Part shown: piece after piece, positions 1 through 9,650 of the stretch | How positions within the stretch are numbered: the first letter of the stretch is position 1 | Layout: every line of letters starts with the position of its first letter | Translations under genes and position numbers: made by a program | From: Hirudo medicinalis | Lineage: Eukaryota; Annelida; Clitellata; Hirudinida; Hirudinidae | DNA: 29,299 bases | Direction of reading: 5' to 3' | Assembly (NCBI GenBank): GCA_011800805.1 | Contig: MPNW01000975.1 | Span: 47,979-77,277, forward strand | The notes under the pieces: generated by a model | Told to the model about the DNA's origin: nothing | The model's input: only the letters and a program-made list of their open reading frames with translations | Database searches by the model: none

Positions 1-129
1 ACAACCACAACTTCAGCAGTGACTTTTCCACTTACGGAAAACCCAAGCGGAGCGATTGTCAGGGATTTGTTTCTGAAGGAGGAAATCAAACTGGCCTGTC
101 CCTTCACCATCTGCCAGTTCGGCACCTGA
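1..129. other. Exon-like coding edge, strand unresolved
   Basis: This stretch is clearly GC-richer than the AT-rich DNA after it, and it is open on both strands. On plus, frame 1 is open from the first base to a TGA at 127-129 and would give a 42-residue C-terminus ending ICQFGT. On minus, a frame is open from an acceptor-like AG (125-126) to the window edge, with residues such as VPNWQMVKGQ and APLGFSVSGK; a donor-like GTAAGT also lies on minus at about 31-36. Either reading could be the true exon. I do not recognise either protein. Confidence 0.4.
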
Positions 130-711
130 TAATAATAATGGTCATTATTTTTTTAAATTATGCAATTAAATTATTATTATTATTGTTGTTGTTGTTGTTG
201 TTGTTGTTGTTATTATTATTATTCATGATATTTTTTCTCGAAAGTTTGTTCAAGATAGAAAATTATTTACTTGTTCCTTTAAGAAATTTTTAAAAAATCA
301 TTAAAGCCAAATACAATATTGTTATTTCTCTCTTGTTCATTGTTAACCTGCATGCAGTTGATTGCTCAAGATTTACATTCGTTAATCGGATAATTGTTTT
401 TATTTCATATCATAATAATAATAAAAAAATAGAAATTACAATAAAGTGTTATTATTATTGTTTGCATTTTGATGATGATTATTATTATTATTATTCTCGA
501 AATTTCATTCGTACCATAACTTCTTCCTCGTATACATCCAATCCATCCTCTTTCATGATTTTTACGATGTGATCTTAAACAATAATCAAGAATCTAGCAT
601 TAGTTAAATGCTGTTAATAGCAAATATTAATAAATGTTCATATTAATTAAGTTAGTATATTACAGAAATTAAAATATACTTGAAATCAAATGCAACATCT
701 TTAAAAAATTT
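125..711. other. AT-rich spacer with TTG/TTA microsatellite
   Basis: This gene-free stretch is strongly AT-rich. It holds a (TTG)n run of about ten units near 182-210 that passes directly into (TTA)n, and further TTA/ATT runs near 475-495. The 79-codon frame at 333-572 is a low-complexity reading of this AT-rich sequence and is not called as a gene. Confidence 0.7.
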
Positions 712-1138
712 TCAACCCAAAGCGTCCTCCAAGTTCTTTGAGCCTGACATCCTCGGTCCAAACTTGTCCGTGATGTACGAAAGTCTGGCATAGGAATTGT
801 TCTTGCCACTGCCTCTCAGTATGAAATCCTTCAGGGTCTGCACATCCCCTGCACAAGTAGTTTAGATACTTATTGTCGTTAGATGGCTGCTAAAATTTAA
901 AATCATTGCTGTGTGTCATGTCTGCGGTAGTTTAACTAATACATACTTGAGGTATTGTTAAATAAATATACATTTAATTTATTAAATTTTTTTAATTGTT
1001 CCATCAGTTAATGAAATGGTCACACAGTGATGAACGAACGAAGCAAACGTTTCCAACTGTTATTGGTCGCAAAGAACTCACCTCTGCTCCTCTCAATCTG
1101 TTCAATGACATGAGGAGGCAAACTGGCGACAGGATCGG
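712..1138 (-). CDS. C-terminal two exons of an unrecognised gene
   Basis: Two minus-strand exons join cleanly. Exon A is 1082-1138, with a TTTATTCAG acceptor upstream and a GTGAGT donor after it. Exon B is 712-848, with an ACTTGTGCAG acceptor and TGA at 712-714. The splice is phase 1 (AGA G / GG GAT) and restores a 63-residue tail containing LPPHVIEQIERSRGD, then TLKDFILRGSGKNNSYARL, then DKFGPRMSGSKNLEDALG. Both exons are GC-richer than the intron. The sequence looks like a conserved helical C-terminus, but I do not recognise the family. Upstream exons were not found; they may lie beyond the mobile-element zone. The splice consensus and kept frame make this a real gene end; its function is unknown. 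Confidence 0.65.
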
Positions 1139-1763
1139 CTGAATAAACAAAACATGGTAACAATACCAGCCAGTTAAGCTCCATCATCGGCATGTAATTT
1201 TCGATCCAAATTAGTTCCTGATAAATGACAATGATAATGATTCCGAGTTTGATTACAGTGGCGTATGTTGAAACAGAACTTCAAAACCATAAACACAAAA
1301 AAGTAGGACTCTGCTTGTGCTTAAAATATTCTTGCTGTATTTTGTGCAAAGGTCGAAGCGTATAAGCGACTAGAAATTCGCATTAATTAATAATAGTAAT
1401 AATAATAATAATAATACAAATAACAACGATAATAATAATATGCTCGTGTCTATAGCAAGCTTCAACATTAGGAGGACTACTGTGGCAAGAGATGTGTCTC
1501 CAGGTTTTGAAAGGGCTTTACGATTTGGATACCCTGAGATGAATAAGAAACAACAATATTGCGCTAACTTCAATGATGACATACTATGATATTGATTAAC
1601 CAAGGGATCTGAATTGAGAGACTCTTCAGTTAAATTGGAATCATGAGGTTTTTGAAAGGTTAATGATGTGACCTGTATATTTACCCCTTCCCGCAGGGGG
1701 TCTTCACCCCTAATGTTTTGAGGACACCCTCCGGTGAGGTGCAGCTACTAATGTACATTATAC
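1139..1763. other. Spacer or intron with exon-like island at 1440-1583
   Basis: This lies upstream of the two-exon gene end on minus. Most is AT-rich with (AAT)n runs at 1390-1440. An island at about 1440-1583 is less AT-rich. On plus it holds a 47-codon frame starting with ATG at 1440 and containing FERALRFGYPEMNKKQQYC. On minus it carries an acceptor-like TTATTCATCTCAG followed by an open frame with GYPNRKALSKPGDTSLA. I could not join either reading to the neighbouring exons in phase, so no gene is called. Confidence 0.35.
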
Positions 1764-1947
1764 GTGCAGATTGGCCGAATGGGTTACGTTCCTGCATACG
1801 GCGGTAATGGCAACATTCGTAATGTGTCGTGTTCGAAACCCACCCTGCACTGCCGCAAGCGCCCTTGGGAGGGAGCGCTATATAAATGGTTAACAAGAAG
1901 CGCCTCTGACGCTATGCATATGGCGCTATATAAATGATGTACATTTA
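1764..1947 (+). mobile_element. tRNA-derived SINE, copy 1
   Basis: The head GTGCAGATTGGCCGAATGGG carries an A-box-like TGGCCGAATGG, and GTGTTCGAAACCC about 55 bp on is a B-box match, as in RNA polymerase III promoters of tRNA-derived SINEs. The body (CTGCACTGCCGCAAGC, then CCCTTGGGAGGGAGCGC) and tail (GCGCTATATAAATG twice) recur at 15991-16172 and in diverged form at 6824-6998, so this is a dispersed family. A possible target duplication ATGTACATT flanks it (1751-1759 and 1937-1945), but the family tail itself resembles this word, so the duplication is doubtful. Confidence 0.85.
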
Positions 1948-2185
1948 CATTTATAAACAATCATGTTAATCCCCCCCGGCTGTTGGGCATCACCCTCCCA
2001 GTGACAAATTTCTGTGACCAATGAATCCAGCTAACAAATGAATGTATACCGAATGTTATTATTCATTTTATGTGAACAACGTTTCTAACTTGCAACTTCA
2101 ACTTCAAAAACCATAATCAAAACTATTTCGCTATCTATCTTTCTCTCTATTATACATAAAGCATCTCAAAAAGGTTTAAATAATA

Positions 2186-3179
2186 GGGGTCGTCCATTAA
2201 TTATGTCAACAAATTTAAGGTAATTGTTGACCCCTCCCTCCTCCTTGTCAACAACTGTCAAACCTTTAAAGACTCCCTATCAAAATTATGTCAAAAAACT
2301 GATCCCCATAAAAATGTTTTTTACAATTCTTAATTTGTACCTTGCAACACTGTGAGTTTGTGACTATTTTATTTTAAAAGTAAGTAAAATAATTATTAAA
2401 CTGAATATTATTGTCAATTTTTTAATGTCAGCTTCTATCATCTTCCCATGGAACAGTCAAATGTTCCTCTCTTGTAACAATAGGCTTAGTATCAGAATAT
2501 TTATATTCACCATTACCATCATTTTGTTGAACTGATAAGCCAAACAAATCAGCATCATCTTCATCTAACCATTCAGCTCATAAAATATCAGACTGTTCCT
2601 CGTGTGCAACAATTTCCATCAGCTTTCTGTCATTTGGCAGCCACAGAATTGGCTGAAGATTTTGTTGATAAATAGGTATTGATTTGTTAAGCCCATGATC
2701 GCATTGTCGGTAATGTTGAATGTTGAGCATGTTTCTCAAACATGTCTTGTGAACAGGGCCGCTGACGGAAATGTTGGTTTCCTGGGAAGTGCCTAATAAT
2801 CATAGCGACCACGGGCCCATATGTTACATATGTCAATTTGGTGATGGAAAAGCGAAAAAAAATGTCGTGATTGTAAAATTTCAATATTTTAAAACCCGAT
2901 CGTGTCCTTAAAAATTACAGGGCCTTTGCCCCCCTTCACAGCGGCCTTGTACTCTTGAAGAAACAAAAAGGTTACAAATTTTTCAAATCCGTTCAAGCAT
3001 TGACAACTGAACTGAAGGACTAACAGTAATGTCACAAATCCATCTGTTAAAATTTAGATTTTTTATCATAAAAAATAACATTGTTGACGTCAATTAATCT
3101 TAAACTCCTCCTCCCCTTGCCAAGAATTGACAAAATTCCTTTCCCCCCCATTTTGTTGACATAAATTATGGATGGCCCC
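2186..3179. mobile_element. DNA element with 28-bp terminal inverted repeats
   Basis: The left end GGGGTCGTCCATTAATTATG (from 2186) and the reverse complement of the right end, GGGGCCATCCATAATTTATG (from 3179), match at 24 of the first 28 bases, both continuing TCAACAAA. The 994-bp interval carries a decayed coding frame on minus (2428-2790), so it looks like a shortened class II transposon whose transposase has degenerated. No convincing target-site duplication is visible, so the superfamily is not assigned. Similar GGGGxCGTCCATAAATT ends are common in invertebrate DNA transposons, from memory and not checked. Confidence 0.7.
2428..2790 (-). pseudogene. Decayed C-terminal frame inside the TIR element
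   Basis: Reading minus from about 2790, one frame gives GPVHKTCLRNMLNIQHYRQC, then IPIYQQNLQPILWLPNDRK, then MEIVAHEEQSDIL. An in-frame TGA follows at 2578-2580, then AEWLDEDDADLFGLSVQQ, and the frame ends at TGA 2428-2430 after VPWEDDRS. The composition (Trp, acidic C-terminus, no repeats) is protein-like. An overlapping frame upstream (2687-2884, with IIRHFPGNQHFRQRPCSQ) suggests a frameshift. Its place inside the inverted repeats suggests a transposase remnant. That is inference; no catalytic motif is visible. Confidence 0.5.
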
Positions 3180-3760
3180 ACATAAATGTAGTAAAAATAG
3201 TTGCTTTTGCTTCTAAACAGTTAATGCTTTTCTAAATTATTATAATAAATCCTTACAGTAGTCGCAATATCTTGTTGCTAGTGACGCAAATAGATTGTTT
3301 CGAATGTACACGTGATTTGATAAAAGGTATGTTTGTAGCATGTGTTAAATCTACAAAACACTTTGGTGAGGCTTTAATTAAATAACAATGTAAATGATAA
3401 AATTTGTTACTTTGTGCTAAATAATTTGCAACACGCACATTAATACTTATGTATGTAGTTCATTATTACGTATAAAACAGCAACAATCGATTTCATGTTA
3501 AAAGAATTAAATATTCTTCTTCTGATCTCCGAACGTTCAGTTGTATATATAAAAAAAAATTACACAAGACTCTGCAAATTACCAAGGATCCCCTTAATAA
3601 CATGACAATACAACCGCATTCACACCTTCCTGAGAATTGTTGTTTCTATCGTAAAATATAGGATTACAGCCCGACCATTTATGTGGGTTTACGCCATAAA
3701 TTGATAAATTCTCACTCAACATGTGACCTTAGTTGGTGCTTATTAATTTGATATCATAAT
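3180..3760. other. AT-rich spacer, nothing recognised
   Basis: This runs between the TIR element and the SAP-domain fragment. No exon, repeat array or promoter was recognised. A short minus-strand resemblance to RPS13 near 3260-3290 is discussed under rejected items. Confidence 0.6.
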
Positions 3761-4327
3761 CAAAAGAAACCATCATCCATCAAGGCGCTGGAGGATTTAA
3801 GTGTTGCAGAATTAAGACGCGAACTCAAGGAGAGGCAGTTGAATCCAAAGGGTAAAAAAGAAGAACTGCGAGAACGACTGGAATCATGGATAATGGTTTC
3901 GATGTCGACGATTACGAGTTCTTGGACCCTTATCTAAAACAAATGTCATCCGACATAAAGAGTCTACGAGATGAAATAGGCGACAACATTAAGAGACTCA
4001 AAGAAAAGAATGATACCAACATGAACAATCTAAAAGAAAATTTAGACTTTAAAGTGCAGGACTTAAAAGCAGAGATAGATTCCTTAAGGCAGAAACAAGA
4101 GAAGGAAATAGAACAGATCAAAGATAAGTTGCAAGAAAATTCGATGGGACTAAAAATTGAAACTCATGGAAGATCAAGGAAAATAAAGCCACCANGATAG
4201 ATTCCTTAAGGCAGAAACAAGAGAAGGAAATAGAACAGATCAAAGATAAGTTGCAAGAAAATTCGATGGGACTAAAAATTGAAACTCATGGAAGATCAAG
4301 GAAAATAAAGCCACCAGTTTTCTGACG
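3754..4327 (+). pseudogene. SAP-domain/coiled-coil gag-like fragment
   Basis: The first part (about 3754-3890) encodes a SAP-type helix-extended-loop-helix: SIKALEDLSVAELRRELKER followed by LNPKGKKEELRERLESW. It has no ATG in frame and is preceded by an in-frame stop. One frame over, an ORF starts at ATG 3886 (MDNGFDVDDYEFLDPYLKQM) and continues as a charged coiled coil with heptad-like Leu/Ile (MSSDIKSLRDEIGDNIKRLK). The two frames overlap near 3886, which suggests a frameshift in an older single reading frame. The coiled coil is interrupted by N at 4195 and a 121-bp exact repeat; without the repeat it would end KIKPPVF-stop at about 4324. SAP plus coiled coil without other domains recalls gag-like N-termini of invertebrate LTR retrotransposons; this is inference, and no LTR or reverse transcriptase is seen. 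Confidence 0.5.
4074..4316 (+). repeat. Exact 121-bp direct duplication around a single N
   Basis: Bases 4074-4194 and 4196-4316 read the same (GATAGATTCCTTAAGGCAGA ... AAAATAAAGCCACCA) with one N at 4195 between them. Identity over the whole 121 bp with a lone N exactly at the junction is what results when two overlapping contig ends are abutted rather than merged. It is most likely an assembly artefact. Confidence 0.9.
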
Positions 4328-4665
4328 TTCCTATTACTGAAGGAAACACCTAACAAAAATGTCAAATTAAATATTATTTACTAGCAAACTTACTACACAA
4401 AATATAATTTTATGGAAACTGCATATTACTCCCAGAGCTGCTAAAGCTAGACTTTGATCCATGAATATTGACAGCCCCAATGTCAACTTTTCCACTTTAT
4501 AGCACTAACACTAAGTATCAAACCCCATCATAACCACACCACTTGCAACGAATACCACAAAGTATACAAATAATCCCATAAAACCAAACCAGAATGCTTC
4601 CATTCATGTGTTTATTTCCTCAAACAGAACACAGTAATGTCAATCAACAACCATCCAGAACTGAT

Positions 4666-5476
4666 TTATGAGACCAGGGTTGAAGCAGTGGAGGACTCAC
4701 TAAAATTTAAATTTCAATTAGCAAACAACTAACCAATAACAAATAAACTTACTATTTCCAAGTTGGTGGGAGAACCTTCTTGGTCTTGTAGTATCTGGCA
4801 AGTCTGTGGATTCTGCTCTCAACAAGAATCAACCTGAACTTGGCATCTTTATCCTTCCTGTTCTTCTCAAGGTGCCTTCTGATGGAGACAGCCTTCTTGA
4901 TGAGGAAGTACAAATCCTCTGGGATTTCAGGTCCAAGGGCCTTGGCCTTCAGGATTCTAAGAATCTTGTTGCTGGTCACAAACCTGGTCTGGGCCACACC
5001 ATGTGAGTCCCTGAGGATGACACCAATCTTGGATGGAGTCAAACCCTTCTTGGCAAGCTTGTAAATCTGCTCCTTAACATCATCGCTGGTTGTCTTGAGC
5101 CACTGCAATGATAGAGGCAAAATTAAATCAATGCCTTATAATGCTTATGTGACACCCCAACAAATTGTAAAGCCGCAAAGTATCATTAACCAACGTCAAG
5201 ATTTCCTATTAGAGCATTGGTAACCTCGAGCCACACCGGTTCAGCGAATCGAACCGATGTACCCTCGGTACCCCCAAAAGATCCATTCCGAAGACTGGCA
5301 AGGCCTATAATATACTAACAGTGGGAACACTCCTCCTGTATGGCAGTGACGACTGAGAGATACCCTTGCTGCAAATTGTACATAACGTTAGTTTCACAAA
5401 ACAAAAACACACCAAATAAATTTTGGAACACAGAATTTCAAAATTAATGTTACCCTGGTGCGTGCATACGACCCAT
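4666..5476 (-). CDS. RPS13: 40S ribosomal protein S13 (uS15)
   Basis: Four minus-strand exons give a 151-residue protein, the same length as human RPS13. They are 5454-5476 (MGRMHAPG), 5320-5368 ([16 protein letters not shown]), 4753-5102 ([20 protein letters not shown] through [17 protein letters not shown]) and 4666-4699 ([11 protein letters not shown], stop 4666-4668). All junctions are GT-AG. The third exon seems to end in a stop just after PPTWK, but that TAG is part of the donor (TA/GTAAGT) and Tyr is completed by the last exon, giving the conserved YESSTAS tail. uS15 binds the central domain of 18S rRNA in the 40S subunit. A pyrimidine tract on the coding strand at 5531-5544 (CCTCTTCCTTTTCC), about 55-70 bp upstream of the ATG, could be a 5'TOP start. 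URI1 is divergent upstream. Confidence 0.97.
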
Positions 5477-5530
5477 CTTAGACTGATTTAGAAAGACGGC
5501 GAACGAGGAAAACACTCAGCACAACGTGTC

Positions 5531-5544
5531 GGAAAAGGAAGAGG
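5531..5544 (-). promoter_or_regulatory. Possible 5'TOP tract of RPS13
   Basis: On the minus strand this reads CCTCTTCCTTTTCC, a continuous pyrimidine run 55-70 bases before the RPS13 start codon. Vertebrate and many invertebrate ribosomal protein mRNAs start at a C within such a tract, which places them under TOR-dependent translational control. The start site is inferred from the tract alone. Confidence 0.45.
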
Positions 5545-6279
5545 TAGTTTTTGTTGGTGTGATCTAGACGTCTGAAAATAGCAAACTTAATAAATAATTT
5601 AAAATGTATTATTTTACATTTCAAGTTCCATAATGTAATACATATTAATTTAAATTAAAATATTAAATATATTTAACTATTAAACATCTGTTGAAATATT
5701 TGTTTAAATATAATTCAAAATAATCTAACAAAAATTACTTATATTTTATCATATTGAAAATGTTGTTATTATATAGATAATTTAAGTTAAGTCGTTAATA
5801 AGTATGCTAATAATTCTAAAATTTATAACAAACTATACCAAACTTTGCCTTATTTAAATATTTTAAATAAGTTTAAAATTTACAAATATATGTTATTGCG
5901 AAAATTAAAGACTAAGCTTTTATAATTCAATTTTGTTTACAAACACCACATGCGCACTTTTGTAAATCCTAAATTCTCTCAATAAGTTCATTAATGTTTT
6001 GATATATTAATTAATATTCATGTTTTTCGAAGTGAAGCTACGATTTTAATTTCTAGCTTTATACAATAGTTCGCATATATCAGTTCGTTTCATCTTTTGA
6101 ATTGGTTAGTCCTTATGTTACACATGATGTCAAATCTCAATTCCTGCAATATTTAAGTTTAGATATGCAATATCAAATATTCTCCTTAAAAATAAATGTT
6201 TTAATAAACAGTTTAAATCAGTAATAAATATTATATACATATTGTAGGAAAGATCGCAATATTTTGTCATCATCTGAGA
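5545..6279. promoter_or_regulatory. AT-rich divergent upstream region, RPS13/URI1
   Basis: About 735 bp separate the putative RPS13 start tract from the URI1 start codon on the other strand. It is very AT-rich, with no exon, microsatellite or SINE seen. Its position makes it the likely promoter region of both genes; no TATA box at a credible distance was identified for either. Confidence 0.5.
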
Positions 6280-9010
6280 ATGTCCGATTACAAACTTTTG
6301 AATAAGAAGGATTTGTCGCGATTATCAGAAGCAGAAGTGCAAGCACTCGGAGAAACTGACAAAGTGGTAAATGAAACGTAAGTTAGCAACGTCATATAAA
6401 GTGGAAAAATAATATTATAAAAATATGTTATTTTAACTATAACGGATTTCGCTTAAGAAGCTTTAATTACGTAATAACTGAGCTCTTGACATACTCAGTA
6501 AAGTTAACATTGCATAAATTGCACAATGTTGTGTTAGACTTGATCTTTCTTAAGGATAAGTTATGATAGCAATGAGAGTATTTAAGGGTTTCAAGCTGAT
6601 TTCTAGAATGTAAAACAATGTTGTTGTTTTATTTACTTATTTGCTTTATTATTTAAGCAAAACACTTATTGAAAACTATCAAGACCTTGTCAAATGCCTG
6701 GAAGACCTGCCAAAGAGAGAAAATGAAGAAATGATGGTTATATATATTTTTTTTCAACATATGTTATATTACATCAGAATAATTTTCATTGTTGAATTTA
6801 ATTTAAGAGTATAGTTTATTCTTGTCAAGTTAGCTTAGATGGTTGCATGCAACAGTAATGGTAACAGTCATAATGTGTGTTGTTCGCAACCACAGCACTG
6901 GCACAAGCACATTTGGGAAGGACTGCTGTGTAAATGATTTGCCAAAAGAACCTCTTATGTTATGGATATGGCACATCTAAATGAACTACATTTACAATAA
7001 GAAAATAATAAAGTTTTGAGGATGTGCACAACTAAATTCGAAACAGAATGTGGAAACTAAATGTGGCCTGTACATTTTAATCCATGACTGATACTTAACG
7101 TCTTCTCATTGAAGGTTCCCCTTGGAAAGGTGGCCTACATGCCAGGAAAACTGGTGAAAACCAATCATGTGACAATGGCTCTGGGTGACTCTTGGTTCAT
7201 TGAGACTTCAACAAAACATGCCCAAGCAGTGGTGCAGAGGAGGATTAAAGGTGAGCTCCTTGATCATTCATTTATTTAGTCACTCACTCATTCATTAATC
7301 TTTGCAGCTCTGGAAGACCAATTGGGTAAATTGAAAGAGCAGAAAAGACTGTTCGAAGATCGCTTTGATTACACCGAGCGATTTACAAAGGTGTTTGATA
7401 ATGATGTTTTGATAATATTTAGATTGTGGTAATTGAAACAGTGCTACCAGAAACAACTTATAAGATCACGTCAGCTCTTTCATTTGTCGAACATAATCAT
7501 TTATTGAATCAAAAAAAATTATTTCAAATCGACAGGAAGGGGAGGAGTTTGTGGAGATCTCTGAAGAATGTACAGAGGAGGAATATACCAAGTTCAAAGG
7601 TTTTAGAGCAGTATAATAATTGCAAGTGTAATCATTGTAATCAACGTAATTGTCTTGAATTCCGTTCGACAGTACAACACCGAGAAAATTTCACAAAAAG
7701 CAGATCAAAGGCACAAACACAAAATGAGGACAAAATGAACTTGGATGACTTCTTTGCCAATTACAATGACGATGATGATGATGATAATGGTGACAAGAGC
7801 AAGAACAAAGCAAGAGAAATTAATGATGGCATTGCCTCCGAATCAAATGTTGAAGATGGCAGGATCCACGAGGGGTACAGGTCTCTGCTAAGCGACCTAG
7901 GCATAGATTGTGCAAATATTGAATTCACTAATGGTGCCACCCAGGGCTTCGATGATGTGCTCCCAGAAGATAATAAAGTAACCAGTGAGGAACCAGGACC
8001 CGAATCGGGAACATCAGAATCTCATTTTGTCAATTTGTCAGAAAATGATGATTCATCAGGTGACATCAGAGACAGCATGGATACACTTCCTTCCGATGGT
8101 CCCCAACAATTTCAATCCAAACATTCAGATGAAGGTTTCAAAGAGGATATTGGCTTCAAATTACTCCTGGATAAACTTGGCTTCAACCTTGATGAATCAT
8201 CTGACTCCAAAAGCAGTTTGGCAGAAGAAGTATTTTCGGACCAGTTACCCAGTAAAGTTGACACCGACATAAAATCTGTAGAAAATATAAAAACATCAAC
8301 TGGGTTAAAGAAATCAGTCACCTGGGAAGACGAAGCGGTTGCAAATACTGGTGACGATCATGATCACGATCATGGAGAGGAAGAGGAAGATTCAGAGGAG
8401 GAAAGCAAACCTGAAACCATTACCCTAAATTTTAAGCATTCACAAGCATTATCAGTAAGTTTTTTTTTTGCTATTGAAGTTTGTGATGTATTTGCAGGGT
8501 GTAAATCTCAAATTTCTAAAAGTATCTAGCACGAACCTAAGGACGTAATTTTGAAATGTTATAGGTCTCTCTAAAACCTTGCACAGATGAAACAGACCCT
8601 ATCACCATAAAAACTCCTGGTGAAATTTACACAAAGATGTGCAGGCCAAAATCCATCTTGAAACATTCAAAAAAGGTTTGCACCACTCTCCCAGGAATTA
8701 AATATTTTCATTTACACGACTTCGTGTACCTTTTTTAAAGTATCATTACTTCATTCTTCAGCCACCCAAGATCTCAGTACAGGATAAGCCTACTGAGGAG
8801 ACCAAGGTCACAACCAAAAAACCAGCAAAAGTTCTCCAACCAGCAGTATCTGCTTTGGTAGTCGAAAGAACTTCTGACAATCATCTTCAAGATACTGACA
8901 CCCCTAAACACCACAGCTTGCCATCTCAACCTCCATCAGAAAATTCAAGACCTCATGTATCAAAGTTCAAAGCCCGGATGGCAAGAAAATGCCAACAAGC
9001 ATCATATTAG
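6280..9010 (+). CDS. URI1: Unconventional prefoldin RPB5 interactor (URI)
   Basis: Eight exons join in phase: 6280-6377, 6658-6736, 7115-7250, 7308-7390, 7536-7599, 7673-8454, 8565-8675 and 8762-9010. All are GT-AG and give 533 residues (human URI1 is 535). The N-terminal alpha-prefoldin domain (about 33-125) has the hallmark PLGKVAYMPGKLVKTNHVTM and LGDSWF between two coiled coils. A long acidic, Ser-rich middle follows (DDDDDDNGDK near 180; a His/Asp/Glu tract after 380). Near the end come TPGEIYTKM and RPKSILKHSKK, then HVSKFKARMARK; these match the order of human TPADIY, KSILK and SKFKAAR. URI scaffolds the R2TP/prefoldin-like co-chaperone complex, binds RPB5 and helps RNA polymerase assembly. 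Residues 367-371 (KSVTW) form a textbook RVxF PP1-docking motif. The open frame starting at 7426 is only intron read-through into exons 5 and 6. It is convergent with WDR11. Confidence 0.95.
6824..6998 (+). mobile_element. Diverged tRNA-derived SINE in URI1 intron 2
   Basis: This is an older copy of the family at 1764 and 15991. The A-box-like TTAGCTTAGATGG is better preserved than in the other copies, and the B-box has decayed to GTTCGCAACCAC. The downstream order is the same: CAGCACTGGCACAAGCAC, TTGGGAAGGACTGC, then a tail ending AAATGAACTACATTTAC. It lies sense to URI1, well clear of the splice sites (intron 6737-7114). Confidence 0.75.
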
Positions 9011-9650
9011 TTTTCTTCATTAAATGTTTTAATTGTTATTAAATTATCAGGATCACAATACAACTAAATAATGGCTTCAAACTAACTAAAGCTTCTGTTG
9101 CGATGTGACTTTCTTAAGCATTGCTTTGAATTATCAGTGTGAGGAACCAACACAATTTGTGACAAACATTTGAAACAATTTGAAAATAAGATCAACAAAA
9201 TGATTGAGGTGAGTTACCCATTACAGCAGTCAAACAAAAAAAATCTAAAATCATGTCAATTAATAATAACTCAAACTGATGAAGATCGAAACATTAGTTA
9301 CAGTGGACATTCAGATTACAACGAACACGACCCCTGTTGAGGTGTAGCGAGCGACATCGGAATGCATCGACATTGTGAATTGAAATCTGCGGTTTTTAGC
9401 GAGAAATTGCTGACATTCTTCGATAGGTCACACAAGTCTAGCCGAATCAATACTTTTGTCGATCCTGGCGCACATCGGAGGTCTCTGTAGCCTAAAATGA
9501 ATTCAAAGAATCAAATGGAATGGATGAGAAAGTGAACAACCATGATGATCATTTTAAATGCGCGGCAATTATGTCTGAGTCTTTGGTTGACGAATTCTTA
9601 AGACGTGCAAATTGTCAAGCCAGACTGGAATTCTGGCTCGTCGCGTGAAT
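9011..9650. other. Convergent 3' region between URI1 and WDR11
   Basis: This holds the presumed 3' untranslated ends of URI1 (plus) and WDR11 (minus). An ATTAAA at about 9019-9024 shortly after the URI1 stop could act as its poly(A) signal. No AATAAA in WDR11 sense was found. No repeat or extra exon was recognised. Confidence 0.5.

Noticed and set aside
1764..1850. Functional tRNA gene
   Set aside because: A and B boxes are present, but the sequence does not fold into a full cloverleaf and is followed by the shared SINE body and tail.
3258..3300. Minus-strand [10 protein letters not shown] resembling RPS13 [10 protein letters not shown], as a processed pseudogene
   Set aside because: Identity is limited to about a dozen bases, and neither side aligns to RPS13; chance is the simpler explanation.
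7426..8529. A 367-codon open frame taken as a separate gene
   Set aside because: It starts at a non-ATG codon inside URI1 intron 4 and reads through introns; the exons 7536-7599 and 7673-8454 with proper splice sites restore the URI1 frame.
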